Below, one piece after another: positions 50,218 to 59,757 of a DNA stretch of 64,000 nt (position 1 is its first letter; each line of letters starts with the position of its first letter). The notes under the pieces were generated by a model. It did not search any database, was not told the DNA's origin, and was given only the letters and a program-made list of their open reading frames with translations. The stretch is taken from the NCBI GenBank assembly GCA_049679965.1, contig JBAUGX010000220.1:46474-110473 (forward strand). The letters run 5' to 3'. This stretch comes from 2-12-FULL-65-11 sp049679965. GTDB lineage: Bacteria; Acidobacteriota; Vicinamibacteria; Vicinamibacterales; CAVVIG01. The position numbers and the translations under genes were made by a program.

Positions 50218-51495
50218 TCAGGCCACGCGTCCAATGACAAGTGCGCTGTTCTTGGACCCAAAGCCGAGACAATTGCAGAGTGCGGCGTCGACGCGGGCGG
50301 ATCGGCCCTTGTTTGGGATGAAGTCGAGATCGCACGCGGGATCGGGGCGGGACAGGTTGATGGTTGGCGGCAGGAACTCTCGGTCAATCGCGAGCGCCGC
50401 GGCGACCACGCCCGCTGCGCCGCTTGCGCCCTGCGGGTGGCCAATCATCGACTTGATCGACGAGCCCGCCAGCCGATCGGCAAGCGGACCAAACACCTGC
50501 CGCACGCAGTGCGATTCGACGCGGTCGTTGATCACGGTCGATGTCCCGTGGTAGCTGACGTAGCCAATCTCTTCGCGACGCCTCCCCGATCGCTCGATCG
50601 CGATAGCGAGGGCGCGAACGATCTCGTCGCCAGCGGGCGCCATCTGCACGCGATGGTAGGCATCGCACGTCGACCCGTAGCCGTCAATCGAGGCGTAGAT
50701 CTTCGCGCCGCGCGCCCGGGCCCGGTCCTCGCGTTCGAGCACCATCATCCAGGCGCCCTCACCGAGCACGAACCCGTCGCGCGCGCTGTCGAAGGGCCGC
50801 GAGGCCTCGGCCGGCCGTTCGTTGTATGCCATCGACACGACCTTCATGCGTGAAAAGCCGAAGATCATGCCCGGCGTGACGCACGCGTCCGTGCCGCCAG
50901 ACACCAGGACGTCGGCCTCTCCCGATCGAATCAGCGCCGCGGCGTATCCGATCGCGTCGGTCGAGCTCGTGCACCCGCACGAGAGGACGTGGCTGACGCC
51001 GTGCAGGCGCAGCGAAATCGAAATCTCGCTCGAGACCATGCCGACAATCGAGACGGGAATGGCGTAAGGCGTCACCTTCCTGCCCCGCTCGACGAAGAAC
51101 TCGTAGTACTGCCGCTCGCCCACGTCGATCCCGCCGCCCCCGCTGCCGATGACCACGCCGGCTTCCACGGATCCGATTCGCAGGCCCGCATCCGCCCACG
51201 CTTCGCGAGCCGCGATGACGCCGATGAGCGCGGCGCGGGAGTAGCGCTTGGGATCGGCGCGGTAGCCTGGATCCCAGAGATCGTCGCCCTCGAGCGCTGG
51301 CACCGCGTCCGCCGTCAAATCGGGCACCGGCGCCGCCACGCGACAACCGAACGTCGAGGCGTCGAACTCCGTGATGGCACGCGTGCCGCTACACCCGCGG
51401 TTCACGTGCTCCCAGAAGCGCTCGCGGCCCACGCCAAACGGCGACACCACGCCGATGCCGGTGATCACGACCCGCGGCGCGCCGGAGAGAACCAT
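50218..51495 (-). CDS. FabF-like 3-ketoacyl synthase
   Basis: A 425-residue condensing enzyme: VVITGIGVVSPFGVG at the start, an active-site Cys in SCGCTSSTDAIGYAAALI, and the two His in YVSYHGTSTVIND and KSMIGHPQGASGAAG, so catalysis should be intact. The Cys context differs from FabF (TACATG) and is nearer to ketosynthases of dedicated pathways. No carrier protein gene is adjacent. First gene of an FAD-reductase/ICMT operon, so it probably builds a special lipid or polyketide rather than housekeeping fatty acids. Confidence 0.87.
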   Translation of the reverse strand: MVLSGAPRVVITGIGVVSPFGVGRERFWEHVNRGCSGTRAITEFDASTFGCRVAAPVPDLTADAVPALEGDDLWDPGYRADPKRYSRAALIGVIAAREAWADAGLRIGSVEAGVVIGSGGGGIDVGERQYYEFFVERGRKVTPYAIPVSIVGMVSSEISISLRLHGVSHVLSCGCTSSTDAIGYAAALIRSGEADVLVSGGTDACVTPGMIFGFSRMKVVSMAYNERPAEASRPFDSARDGFVLGEGAWMMVLEREDRARARGAKIYASIDGYGSTCDAYHRVQMAPAGDEIVRALAIAIERSGRRREEIGYVSYHGTSTVINDRVESHCVRQVFGPLADRLAGSSIKSMIGHPQGASGAAGVVAAALAIDREFLPPTINLSRPDPACDLDFIPNKGRSARVDAALCNCLGFGSKNSALVIGRVA

Positions 51496-52204
51496 AGCGG
51501 ACCTATACTATCTGGTCATCACCAGATTCGAGCGCCTCTTCGCGTGGACGGGCGGCGGATTGTTCGCCGCATCGCTGCTGGTCTGCGTCTACGCCTACCT
51601 GGTCTCGTGGGGCGTGCCGGATCGGATCGGCGGCGGCATGAAGGCCGGCGCCAGCAATGTCGCCCTGTTCCTGGTCTTCGCGCTGCATCACAGTCTGTTC
51701 GCCCGTCGATGGACGAAAGTGCACATGGCGCGCGTCATTCCCGAACGCCTCCTCCGCTCGCTGTACGTGTGGATCGCGAGTCTCCTGCTCCTCATCGTCG
51801 TGGCGCTCTGGCAACCCGTTGGCGGCGACCTCTATCACGTCACCGGGTGGCGCGCCGCGGTACACGCGGGCGTGCAACTCGCGGGCCTCTGGCTCATCGC
51901 GCGCTCAGTCGTGTTGATGGACGGACTGGAATTGGCAGGCATCAGGCCACACGCTGCGGATGAAGCGTTGCATGTCGAAGGTCCGTACCGGTGGGTGCGT
52001 CATCCGCTGTACCTTGGCTGGCTGCTGGCCGTGTTCGGTGCCGCCCACATGACGATGGACCGTCTGATCTTCGCGGCGGTCTCGGCTACGTACCTGGTCG
52101 TCGCCGTTCCCATGGAGGAGCGGTCGCTCGTCGGCACCTTCGGCGAGGACTACACGCGGTACGCACGCTGCGTGCGGTGGCGGCTCGTGCCTTACATCTA
52201 TTGA
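51455..52204 (+). CDS. MddA/NnrU-like membrane methyltransferase family protein
   Basis: A protein of up to 249 residues with five or six helices and an ICMT/MddA-type SAM site (VEGPYRWVRHPLYLGWLLAVFG) plus MEERSLVGTFGEDYTRYAR. The pattern occurs in methanethiol S-methyltransferase and NnrU-like proteins; the substrate is open. The true start is unclear: ATG 51455 lies inside the divergent ketosynthase gene, and no ATG, GTG or TTG occurs between 51495 and the first helix. It overlaps the next gene by one base. Confidence 0.75.
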   Translation: MPVITTRGAPERTIADLYYLVITRFERLFAWTGGGLFAASLLVCVYAYLVSWGVPDRIGGGMKAGASNVALFLVFALHHSLFARRWTKVHMARVIPERLLRSLYVWIASLLLLIVVALWQPVGGDLYHVTGWRAAVHAGVQLAGLWLIARSVVLMDGLELAGIRPHAADEALHVEGPYRWVRHPLYLGWLLAVFGAAHMTMDRLIFAAVSATYLVVAVPMEERSLVGTFGEDYTRYARCVRWRLVPYIY

Positions 52205-53247
52205 TGCAGGTCGTTTTCTATGTTTCCGGTCATGGCTTCGGCCACGCGACGCGCTCGATCGAGCTCATCGCGGCCATTGCCGCACGACGGGCTGAGGCGC
52301 GCTTCATCGTTCGCACCAGCGCCCCCCGGTGGCTGTTCGAACGGGACGCGGTTCCGATCGAGGTGCGCCCATTGGAGGCCGACGTCGGGATGGTGCAGAT
52401 CGATGGCTTGGCGCTCGACGAGGATGCCACGGCGACGCGCGCGGCGCACTTCTACCGCGACTTCGATCGGCTGGTTGAACACGAAGCTTCGCTTCTGCGG
52501 CAGATCGGCGCCGACATCGTGCTGGGCGACATCCCGCCAATCGCGTTCGCGGCTGCCAGGCGGGCCAATCTGCCCTCGGTCGCCATCGCCAACTTCACGT
52601 GGGATTGGATCTACACCGCGTACCCCGCCTTCGAACGGATCGCGCCCGACGTGATCCCGACGATCCGCCACGCGTACGCGGCCGCCACGCGGGCGCTCCG
52701 CCTGCCGCTCCATGGAGGATTCGAGCCGATGGCGAAGGTCACTCGGGATATTCCGTTCATTGCACGGCATGCGGCCCGCAGTCGCGACCAGACCCGGCGC
52801 ATGCTCGGCGTGGCCGACAACCGCCGGCTGGTGCTCGCGTCATTCGGCGGGTATCCCGTCGCGCTCCCCCTTGAGAGCCATTCGCGGGACTCCACGTTTA
52901 CGACAATCACGGTCAACCAGCACTTGCCGAGCGGGCTGACCCACCCGGACATGGTCGCCGCTGCCGACGTCGTCGTCAGCAAACCCGGATACGGCATCGT
53001 GTCGGAGTGCGTCGCGCACGACACCGCGTTCCTGTACACGTCGCGGGGACGCTTCGCTGAGTACGATGTGTTCGTCGATCAGATGCCGAGCGTTCTCCGG
53101 TGCCGGTATATCGCACAGGACGACCTGCTGGCCGGTCGCTGGTCCGACGCCATCGACGCGCTGCTGCGGCAGCCGGCGCCTCCCGAGAGGCCGCGGACCG
53201 ACGGCGCGGAGGTTGCGGCCGCAGAGATCCTGAGTCTGGTGCGCTGA
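52204..53247 (+). CDS. GT-B glycosyltransferase-like protein
   Basis: A 347-residue protein beginning VVFYVSGHGFGHATRSIELI, a motif of a predicted glycosyltransferase family related to MurG and to the N-terminal part of L-arabinokinases. VVSKPGYGIVSECVAHDTAFLY near residue 260 is the nucleotide-sugar binding region of the C-terminal lobe. Donor and acceptor are unknown. It is coupled on both sides (TGATG overlaps). Confidence 0.78.
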   Translation: MQVVFYVSGHGFGHATRSIELIAAIAARRAEARFIVRTSAPRWLFERDAVPIEVRPLEADVGMVQIDGLALDEDATATRAAHFYRDFDRLVEHEASLLRQIGADIVLGDIPPIAFAAARRANLPSVAIANFTWDWIYTAYPAFERIAPDVIPTIRHAYAAATRALRLPLHGGFEPMAKVTRDIPFIARHAARSRDQTRRMLGVADNRRLVLASFGGYPVALPLESHSRDSTFTTITVNQHLPSGLTHPDMVAAADVVVSKPGYGIVSECVAHDTAFLYTSRGRFAEYDVFVDQMPSVLRCRYIAQDDLLAGRWSDAIDALLRQPAPPERPRTDGAEVAAAEILSLVR

Positions 53248-55358
53248 TGGCCAAGCTTCGACGTCCCCCGCCGCCGAGCGGTGCTCCCGGTCGAAAAGCT
53301 TTTCGATTCCACGAGCGACTGGCCCTGCTCGCCATCATCGTCGCCGGACTTGGCGCGTATGCGAACAGTCTCGGCGGGCCGTTCGTATTCGACGATCTGC
53401 GGGCCATCGTCGACAACGAAACCATCAGCCAGCTCTGGCCGCTCACGTCCCCTCTCCAGCCACCCCGGCAGACGCCGGTCGCCGGCAGACCGCTTGCCAA
53501 TCTGTCCTTCGCTGTGAACTTTGCGCTGGGCGGCCTGCAAGTCGGCGGCTATCACGTCTTGAATATCGCCATTCACATCCTGGCGGCGCTCGCGCTCTTT
53601 GGCGTCGTTCGCAGAATCCTTCGTCGCACGCTGCCCGAGGATGCGAACCCAGATCTGGCAGCGCTGGCGTGCGCGCTCATCTGGGTGGTCCATCCGCTCA
53701 ATACCGACGCGGTCGACTACCTCACGCAGCGGACCGAGTCGTTGATGGGGTTGTTCTACCTGCTGACGCTCTACGCGTCGATTCGTGCGTGGGAAACGCC
53801 TGCTGGCCGATGGATCGCCGTCGCGATTCTCGCGAACATCTGCGGCATCTGCACCAAAGAGTCCATGGTCACGCTCCCGTTCGTGCTGATCTTGTGTGAT
53901 CGGACCTTCGCGTACCCATCATTTTCGGCCGCGTTTCTGGCTCGCCGTCGGCTCTACTTCGCTCTGGCAGCGGGGTGGGTCCTCTTTGTCGCGTTGGCGA
54001 CGCAGACACCATTCTTCAGCCCCACTGGCTTCGATCGACAGGTGTCGCGCTGGACCTACTTCCTCAATCAGGCGCCGGCTGTTGTCGACTACCTCCGCCT
54101 CTCGATCTGGCCCCGAGGGCTCGTCTTCGACTACGGGGTCCCTGCGCCGCTCACCCTCCTGGACGTCTGGCCGAGCGCCCTTCTCGTCCTGGCGCTCATC
54201 ACGTTGACGATCGTCGCACTCGTGCGTTTCCCAGCGGTCGGGTTCTGGGGCGCGTGGTTCTTCATCACGCTCGCGCCCGCTTCGAGCGTGATCCCCATTC
54301 CGACCGAGGTTGCGGCAGAACGCCGGATGTATCTGCCCTTGGTGGCTATCGTGGTGGTCACGGTGCTTCTGGGCCGGCGGCTCACTCGATCCGTGCTGGC
54401 GCGTGCTGGCGGATCGGCTGCGACCCGCCTCGTGGCACCTGCGCTCGTGACGACGGCCGTCGTCCTTCTGGGCGCGGGTACACTCGCGCGTAATACGGAA
54501 TATCGAACGGGCCTGAGCCTGTGGCAGACGGTGCTCGACCGGCGGCCGCACGCACGCGCTCACACCAATATCGCCGTCTACTATCGAGACGCGGGTCAGA
54601 TCGACGAGTCCCTCAGACATCTCCGGACTGCCGCGCCGGACTGGCCTGACGCCAGATTTCCGCTCGGATCGGCGCTCATCGAGCGTGGGGACGTCAGAGG
54701 CGGCGTCGCTCAACTGGAAGAATTCGTTCGCTTGCGACCGGATCACGCGCAAGTCATCTCGGCGCGAGAAGAACTGGTCGATGCGCTCTTGCGCCTGGGC
54801 AACGACGCGCAGGCGCTCGCCCAACTCCGGCAGATCGTGGCAATCGCTCCACAGTACGTCCGAGGACACGTGAATCTCGGCAATATGCTCGCCTCGCAGA
54901 GGGACTTTGATGGCGCGGTGGCCGAGTATCGCGCGGCTCTTGGCAGCAATCCTGACAACGTGGGGACGCTGCCGCTCCTGACCGGCCTGGGCGACGTGCT
55001 CGTCAAGGGCGGGCACGACGCGGAAGCCATCTCGGTCCTGCAACGCGCGCTAGGTGTCGATCCGCTGAGCGTTGCAGCACGTCGGGTATTGCTCCAGGCG
55101 CTCTTCAACGAGCGTCGGTTCGGCGAGTTGGAAGACGAGAGTCGCAAGTTGATCTCGTCGGCGCCACACGACGCCGACGCGCACAACCAGCTTGGTATCG
55201 CCCTCGCCTCACAGGATCGCCTGGACGAAGCGGTCGAGCATTTTGCCGAGGCGGTGCGCCTGAATCCCGAACTCCGGTCGGCCAGAAACAATTTGGCGCT
55301 GGCCCTCGACGTCCGGCGCCGCTCGAACGCCAGTTCGGCGCGTCGGCCTATGCCTTGA
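53247..55358 (+). CDS. TMTC-like membrane mannosyltransferase with TPR repeats
   Basis: A 703-residue protein: about ten transmembrane helices (30-430) with ANSLGGPFVFDDLRAIVDN near residue 35, the lumen-facing acidic motif shared with protein O-mannosyltransferases of the TMTC type, and VVHPLNTDAVDYLTQRTESL. The C-terminal third is six or seven TPRs (for example HNQLGIALASQDRLDEAVEH). It may glycosylate exported proteins using polyprenyl-linked sugar. The ATG overlaps the upstream glycosyltransferase stop. Its end overlaps the convergent methyltransferase gene by 11 bases. Confidence 0.82.
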   Translation: MAKLRRPPPPSGAPGRKAFRFHERLALLAIIVAGLGAYANSLGGPFVFDDLRAIVDNETISQLWPLTSPLQPPRQTPVAGRPLANLSFAVNFALGGLQVGGYHVLNIAIHILAALALFGVVRRILRRTLPEDANPDLAALACALIWVVHPLNTDAVDYLTQRTESLMGLFYLLTLYASIRAWETPAGRWIAVAILANICGICTKESMVTLPFVLILCDRTFAYPSFSAAFLARRRLYFALAAGWVLFVALATQTPFFSPTGFDRQVSRWTYFLNQAPAVVDYLRLSIWPRGLVFDYGVPAPLTLLDVWPSALLVLALITLTIVALVRFPAVGFWGAWFFITLAPASSVIPIPTEVAAERRMYLPLVAIVVVTVLLGRRLTRSVLARAGGSAATRLVAPALVTTAVVLLGAGTLARNTEYRTGLSLWQTVLDRRPHARAHTNIAVYYRDAGQIDESLRHLRTAAPDWPDARFPLGSALIERGDVRGGVAQLEEFVRLRPDHAQVISAREELVDALLRLGNDAQALAQLRQIVAIAPQYVRGHVNLGNMLASQRDFDGAVAEYRAALGSNPDNVGTLPLLTGLGDVLVKGGHDAEAISVLQRALGVDPLSVAARRVLLQALFNERRFGELEDESRKLISSAPHDADAHNQLGIALASQDRLDEAVEHFAEAVRLNPELRSARNNLALALDVRRRSNASSARRPMP

Positions 55359-56058
55359 TGCAGGTGACGAGCGACCAGATGCGCGGGGTATTCACCTTCT
55401 CGATGGACACGGGCTCGAGCCCGGCCTGCGCCAGAAACCCCGGCAGATCGAGATCGGCCTTGAAGCCGATGTGGACGGTGAACGGCGAGAGGATTCGCTC
55501 ACACCACGCGAGCATCGGATTCGCGCTCCGGAAGTGATTGAGCATCACGAGGCGCCCGCCGGTTTTGCAGACGCGATGCATCTCGCGGACGACGGCGACC
55601 GGGTCCGGCACAACGCTGATCACGTACGGCGCGTAGACAATGTCGAACGTCTTGTCTGCGAACTTGAGGTGGGCGGCGTCCATCTCGATCAGTCGGATAT
55701 TGCGGACGTCTTTGCGCATGATGCGGCTGTGCGCCTTCTCGAGCATCGGTCCCGACAAATCGATCCCGACCACGGCACACTCCGGCGGGTACAGGTCGAT
55801 GTTCATGCCGGTCCCGACTCCCACCTCGAGCACGCTCACGCCCGGGCCCATCGGCATTTGCGCGATCGCCCGCCGCCGGCCTGGCTGCAGCGTCGGCCCG
55901 AACGCCAAGTCGTACACGATGGCGAGCTTCTCGTACACGCGGCCGACGAAGTCGTTCTCGACGACCACGACAGAAAGCTGTGCGGTCCCGTCGCCGGAGG
56001 CGAGAATCTCCTCCTCGCGGCGCGCCTTCTCGTGGTCAAAGAGCGACTGGAGTGCCAT
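55348..56058 (-). CDS. Phospholipid N-methyltransferase, Rhodobacter/UbiE-like type
   Basis: A 236-residue class I SAM methyltransferase. YEKLAIVYDLAFGPTLQPGR, VLEVGVGTGMNIDLYP (SAM site) and VPDPVAVVREMHRVCKTGG match the UbiE-like phosphatidylethanolamine N-methyltransferases of Rhodobacter sphaeroides type. It follows, by four bases, a second methyltransferase of the Sinorhizobium PmtA type. Together they would convert phosphatidylethanolamine to phosphatidylcholine. Confidence 0.8.
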   Translation of the reverse strand: MALQSLFDHEKARREEEILASGDGTAQLSVVVVENDFVGRVYEKLAIVYDLAFGPTLQPGRRRAIAQMPMGPGVSVLEVGVGTGMNIDLYPPECAVVGIDLSGPMLEKAHSRIMRKDVRNIRLIEMDAAHLKFADKTFDIVYAPYVISVVPDPVAVVREMHRVCKTGGRLVMLNHFRSANPMLAWCERILSPFTVHIGFKADLDLPGFLAQAGLEPVSIEKVNTPRIWSLVTCIKA

Positions 56059-56062
56059 GGGG

Positions 56063-56722
56063 CTAGTGGGACCGGGCCTCGTCGCCCTGGTGGTTCGTCC
56101 AACTCAAGGCGAACGCAGGTGGCAGATTCCGCGCGACGAACCGCCTGGACGGTGCCGACCTCATCAGCGCGTTCATCTGACGGCGGAAGGCGACGGCAGG
56201 CGGAAAGCCGTACGACTGCACGTACTGAAAGGTCGTGAACGTCCCGCCCGGCCGCAGGGTGTGCCCGACCGCCTCCAAAATCCGCCGCGTCGTGTCGGCA
56301 GGCAGCGTGGCAAACGGCAGACCCGACACGATGTGATCGGCGGGGCCGAGACCGCGCGCCCCGAGGAGCGCCGGCAGGGACTCGGCGGACGCACAGACAC
56401 AGTCGACGTCGGGCCAGCGCCGACGCAGGGTCTCGATGAAGGCGGGGTCGACCTCCACACTCAAGAACCGGTCGGCAGGTCCCAGGTGCTCGACGATCGC
56501 GCGCGTGAACGCGCCCATGCCTGGGCCAAGCTCGACAACCGTGATGGGGGGGTGCGCTTGGTTCACAGGTTTCGCTGGGCGCGCGAGCGGCGCCACCATC
56601 GCCCGCGCGAGCCACTTCGAACTCGAAGTGAAGGCCCCGATCGTGCGCGGGCTTCGAAAGAATCGGCCGAGAAACCGCAGATGCTCCGGCCAGTCGGCGA
56701 ACGGGAGAGGTTGCGCCATCAT
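56063..56722 (-). CDS. Phospholipid N-methyltransferase, PmtA (Sinorhizobium) type
   Basis: A 219-residue SAM methyltransferase starting with FLGRFFRSPRTIGAFTSSSK, the amphipathic membrane-binding helix typical of PmtA, then VVELGPGMGAFTRAIVEHL (motif I), VEVDPAFIETL and IVSGLPFATLPADTTRRIL. This group was formerly annotated as rRNA adenine dimethylase-like. With the next gene it makes a two-enzyme lipid methylation unit. Confidence 0.82.
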   Translation of the reverse strand: MMAQPLPFADWPEHLRFLGRFFRSPRTIGAFTSSSKWLARAMVAPLARPAKPVNQAHPPITVVELGPGMGAFTRAIVEHLGPADRFLSVEVDPAFIETLRRRWPDVDCVCASAESLPALLGARGLGPADHIVSGLPFATLPADTTRRILEAVGHTLRPGGTFTTFQYVQSYGFPPAVAFRRQMNALMRSAPSRRFVARNLPPAFALSWTNHQGDEARSH

Positions 56723-56801
56723 TGCTCGGAGTCCTCGCTCGGGACCCAGTTGGGCGACTATACCACGTGGGGCGGGTCCGGTCGGGCCTGCCGGCCGAGG
56801 T

Positions 56802-57497
56802 TCAGGTGTCTATGCGCTCGCACTTGAACGTCTCGGCGTCGACAAGCAGATACGATGTGGTCACGACGTCGAGCCCGATGGAGCGCACGCCCTGGCGCAC
56901 CGAGTCGGTAAACTCGTGATGGTGTCCGAACAAATGGAGGCGCGGACGCAGGGAGGCGATCACGTCGTTGAGCACGGTCTTGCCGGCATCGATCCGTCGG
57001 CCGGCCGGATAAAAAGGCCGCGGCGCTTCGTGAGTCAGGAGCAAGTCGATGTTCGTCAGAGCCTTGCAGGCGATGACTTCCTCGCGCACGAAGTGCCGGC
57101 GCTTGTCGTCTCGGCTCTTCCCCAGCTTGAGTGACGCGACTGTCGTCCTGCGGCCCGCGGACGGCGGCAGGCGCGAGGCCGGCGTGTTGTACCAGCTGGG
57201 CGCGAACGTGCCGCCAAGCGCCGCGACGCGCCAAGGCCCCACCTGATGCGGCCCGCCATTGGCCAGATAGTGCATCGTCTCCGCCACGGCCCGTCCGGCT
57301 CGCGCCGCCGCAATCACGTCGAAGTCTTCGTTGTTCCCCTTGATCCAGTGAAGCGGCGCGACGGGCACGAAGTACTCGCCCTCGTTGCTCGCCACGTCGC
57401 CGACCGACACCCACAGCGACACCTCCGGGTGCCTCTGCATGATGGCATGGACCGCATCAAACGCGCCGTGAATGTCGCCTAGGGCTCCGATCTGCAT
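56802..57497 (-). CDS. Calcineurin-like metallophosphoesterase
   Basis: A 231-residue phosphoesterase with the dimetal motifs in order: GALGDIHGAFDAVHA, WVSVGDVASNEG, IKGNNEDFD, LLTHEAPRPFY and LFGHHHEF. The substrate may be a nucleotide, a phosphoprotein or a small phosphoester. ATG 57497 gives MQIGALGDIHG; a TTG four codons upstream is less likely. It stands alone, divergent from the LytS-type kinase gene. Confidence 0.87.
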   Translation of the reverse strand: MQIGALGDIHGAFDAVHAIMQRHPEVSLWVSVGDVASNEGEYFVPVAPLHWIKGNNEDFDVIAAARAGRAVAETMHYLANGGPHQVGPWRVAALGGTFAPSWYNTPASRLPPSAGRRTTVASLKLGKSRDDKRRHFVREEVIACKALTNIDLLLTHEAPRPFYPAGRRIDAGKTVLNDVIASLRPRLHLFGHHHEFTDSVRQGVRSIGLDVVTTSYLLVDAETFKCERIDT

Positions 57498-57552
57498 CGT
57501 GTGGGACAACCATTGCTCTCAGTGTACCCGGCCGATAAGATCAATGTACATC

Positions 57553-58872
57553 ATGCCCGGCCAGCCTGAGCTGTTCGCAGATTGGCAATTGCTGCTGACC
57601 ACGCTGGTCTTCAAGCTCGCGGTGATGGCCGCCTCGGCGACCATCCTCGTCCGGTTCCGGCGGTTCCGGCACTTCCTGATCTCCGAGCACCGGCCGTGGC
57701 GCGAGCGGCTGACGTTTGCGCTCAGCCTCGGCATCCTGCTTTCGGCTGGCGTCGCGGCCCGTCTGCTGCTCGGCTACAAGGCCGCCGACCTGACGCTCGA
57801 GGGGGCGTTTCTCGCCGGGCTCATCGACGGTCCGTACGCGGGGGTCACGGTCGGCCTCCTGGTCGGCGTGCCGGCGCTCGGTGCTGGCGAATGGATTGCG
57901 CTCCCTTTCGCGGTCGGCTGCGGCTTCGCTGGTGGTGGCCTGCGAGAGCTCTGCCCGAAGGAATCCATCTGGCATTTCTCCCCATTCGTCTTCACCAGCC
58001 TGCACCGCCGCACGTGGCAGATGATTCGCGCGCTGCAGGTGGACTGGCAGGTGGTCTTGCTGCTCGCGCCGGTCGGCCTCGAACTGCTGCGGCTGGCCCT
58101 GGGCGCACGCTGGAGCTTGCGACTCTTCGAGCTGTCGCCGACTCCTCCCTGGATGCTCGGCGTGGTTCTACTCGCCACCGTCCTTGCCGTGGCCACGCCA
58201 ATCAAGATCTGGAACAACGCCCGAATCGAGCACCGGCTGCAGGAGCAGGAGAAGCTGCTGCTCGCGGCCCGGATCGAGGCGCTGGCCAACCAGATCAACC
58301 CGCACTTCCTCTTCAACACGCTCGCGTCAATCTCCTCGCTCATCCGCACCCAGCCGGAGACGGCGCGCATGCTCATCACGAAGCTCTCGGGGCTGCTCCG
58401 CCGGCTCATGCGGAGCGCGGATCACTTCGTGACACTGCGCGAGGAGATCGAGTCGGTCGACGAGTACCTCGCCATCGAGGTCATCCGCTTCGGCCCGCAC
58501 TTGACGGTCGTCAAACACATCAGTCCCGACACGCTCGACGTGATCGTCCCCAGCATGATCCTGCAGCCGCTCGTCGAGAATTCGATCAAGCATGGCCTGG
58601 CGCGAAAAGTCGGCGGCGGACATATCACGATCAGTACAGCGCTCCGGAACGGCCGCACCATCATCGAAGTGCACGACGACGGCCTGGGCATGAGCGAAGA
58701 ACGGCTGGTGCGGGCCTTCGGCGGCGGGATCGGACTGAGCAACGTGAACGAGCGCTTGCGGACGATCTACGGCGAGCACTGTCAGCTCAAGCTCAAGAGC
58801 GTCCCCGGCGAGGGCACGTGGGCGAGCGTGGAAATCCCAGAGCTCACCGTCGCGGAGCGCGTCACCGCCTAA
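57553..58872 (+). CDS. LytS-type sensor histidine kinase
   Basis: A 439-residue kinase with a 5TM_LYT-like membrane region (about 10-245; AAFLAGLIDGPYAGVTVGL-like loops) followed by a His_kinase domain with NQINPHFLFNTLASISSLI (the phosphorylated His) and an HATPase with ENSIKHGL and HDDGLGMS plus GGIGLSNVNERL. It pairs with the LytTR regulator encoded one base downstream. ATG 57553 is preferred over ATG 57544. Stimulus unknown. Confidence 0.9.
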   Translation: MPGQPELFADWQLLLTTLVFKLAVMAASATILVRFRRFRHFLISEHRPWRERLTFALSLGILLSAGVAARLLLGYKAADLTLEGAFLAGLIDGPYAGVTVGLLVGVPALGAGEWIALPFAVGCGFAGGGLRELCPKESIWHFSPFVFTSLHRRTWQMIRALQVDWQVVLLLAPVGLELLRLALGARWSLRLFELSPTPPWMLGVVLLATVLAVATPIKIWNNARIEHRLQEQEKLLLAARIEALANQINPHFLFNTLASISSLIRTQPETARMLITKLSGLLRRLMRSADHFVTLREEIESVDEYLAIEVIRFGPHLTVVKHISPDTLDVIVPSMILQPLVENSIKHGLARKVGGGHITISTALRNGRTIIEVHDDGLGMSEERLVRAFGGGIGLSNVNERLRTIYGEHCQLKLKSVPGEGTWASVEIPELTVAERVTA

Positions 58873-58873
58873 T

Positions 58874-59692
58874 ATGGATCTCAAAGCGGTCCTCGTCGAC
58901 GATGAGCGGCCGGCGCGCGACGAGCTCGGCTATCTGCTCGGACGTATCAGCGGCGTGGAGGTCGTCGGCCAGGCTGAGAACGGCGTCGAGGCCCTGACGA
59001 CCATCGGTCGATTGCAGCCTGACGTTGTCTTTCTGGATGTTCAGATGCCGGGCCTGACCGGCTTCGAGGTCGCGCGACGGATGATCGACGGCCAGACGGC
59101 CTCGCACATCATCTTTGTGACCGCGTATGACCAGCATGCGATCGAGGCGTTCGAGATCAATGCCGTCGACTATCTGCTCAAGCCCGTGGATCAAGCGCGC
59201 CTCGAGCTGGCCGTCCAACGCGCACGCAAGCGCATCGAGGCCGACCGGGGACGGGTGCCTTCAGCATTACGGGGCCTGGAGGCGGAGGGCTCCGGATCTC
59301 TGCTGACCGCTCAGCTGGAGAAGATTGTCGAGCTCGTGGCCGAGCGCCAGAACCGTCGCGAGAGGCTGGCGATCAAGGTCGGTGAGAAGTTCATCCTGGT
59401 GCAAGCCGAAGAGATTGTGTACGCCTCACTGGCCGATGACAGTCTCACGGTCGTCACCAATCAGCACACGGGCACGTCGAACTATCGGACGCTCGACGAG
59501 CTGCAGGCGCGGCTCGATGGAAACGTTTTCTGGCGAGTGCACCGCTCGCACCTGGTCAACATCAACAAGATCAAGGAGATCGTACCTTGGTTCAGCCGGA
59601 ACTACCTCCTTCGGATGAGGGACGAGAAGTCGAGCGAGATTCCAGTGAGCCGCACGCAGACGCGCCGGCTGCGGGAGTACCTGAAGCTCTAG
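58874..59692 (+). CDS. LytR/AlgR-type response regulator with LytTR domain
   Basis: A 272-residue regulator: receiver (VLVDDERPARDEL, phosphoacceptor in VVFLDVQMPGL, and LLKPVDQARLELAVQ) and a C-terminal LytTR DNA-binding domain (RERLAIKVGEKFILVQAEEI, then FWRVHRSHLVNINKIKEI). It is the cognate partner of the LytS-type kinase. Such systems often control exopolysaccharide, autolysis or carbon uptake genes; here the target is unknown. Confidence 0.92.
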   Translation: MDLKAVLVDDERPARDELGYLLGRISGVEVVGQAENGVEALTTIGRLQPDVVFLDVQMPGLTGFEVARRMIDGQTASHIIFVTAYDQHAIEAFEINAVDYLLKPVDQARLELAVQRARKRIEADRGRVPSALRGLEAEGSGSLLTAQLEKIVELVAERQNRRERLAIKVGEKFILVQAEEIVYASLADDSLTVVTNQHTGTSNYRTLDELQARLDGNVFWRVHRSHLVNINKIKEIVPWFSRNYLLRMRDEKSSEIPVSRTQTRRLREYLKL

Positions 59693-59757
59693 CGTCGGCT
59701 CTCGAAAGCGTCGGCGAGCCAAGCCTTGCCTCGGCGGAGACATTCGGAGACGCTCCC

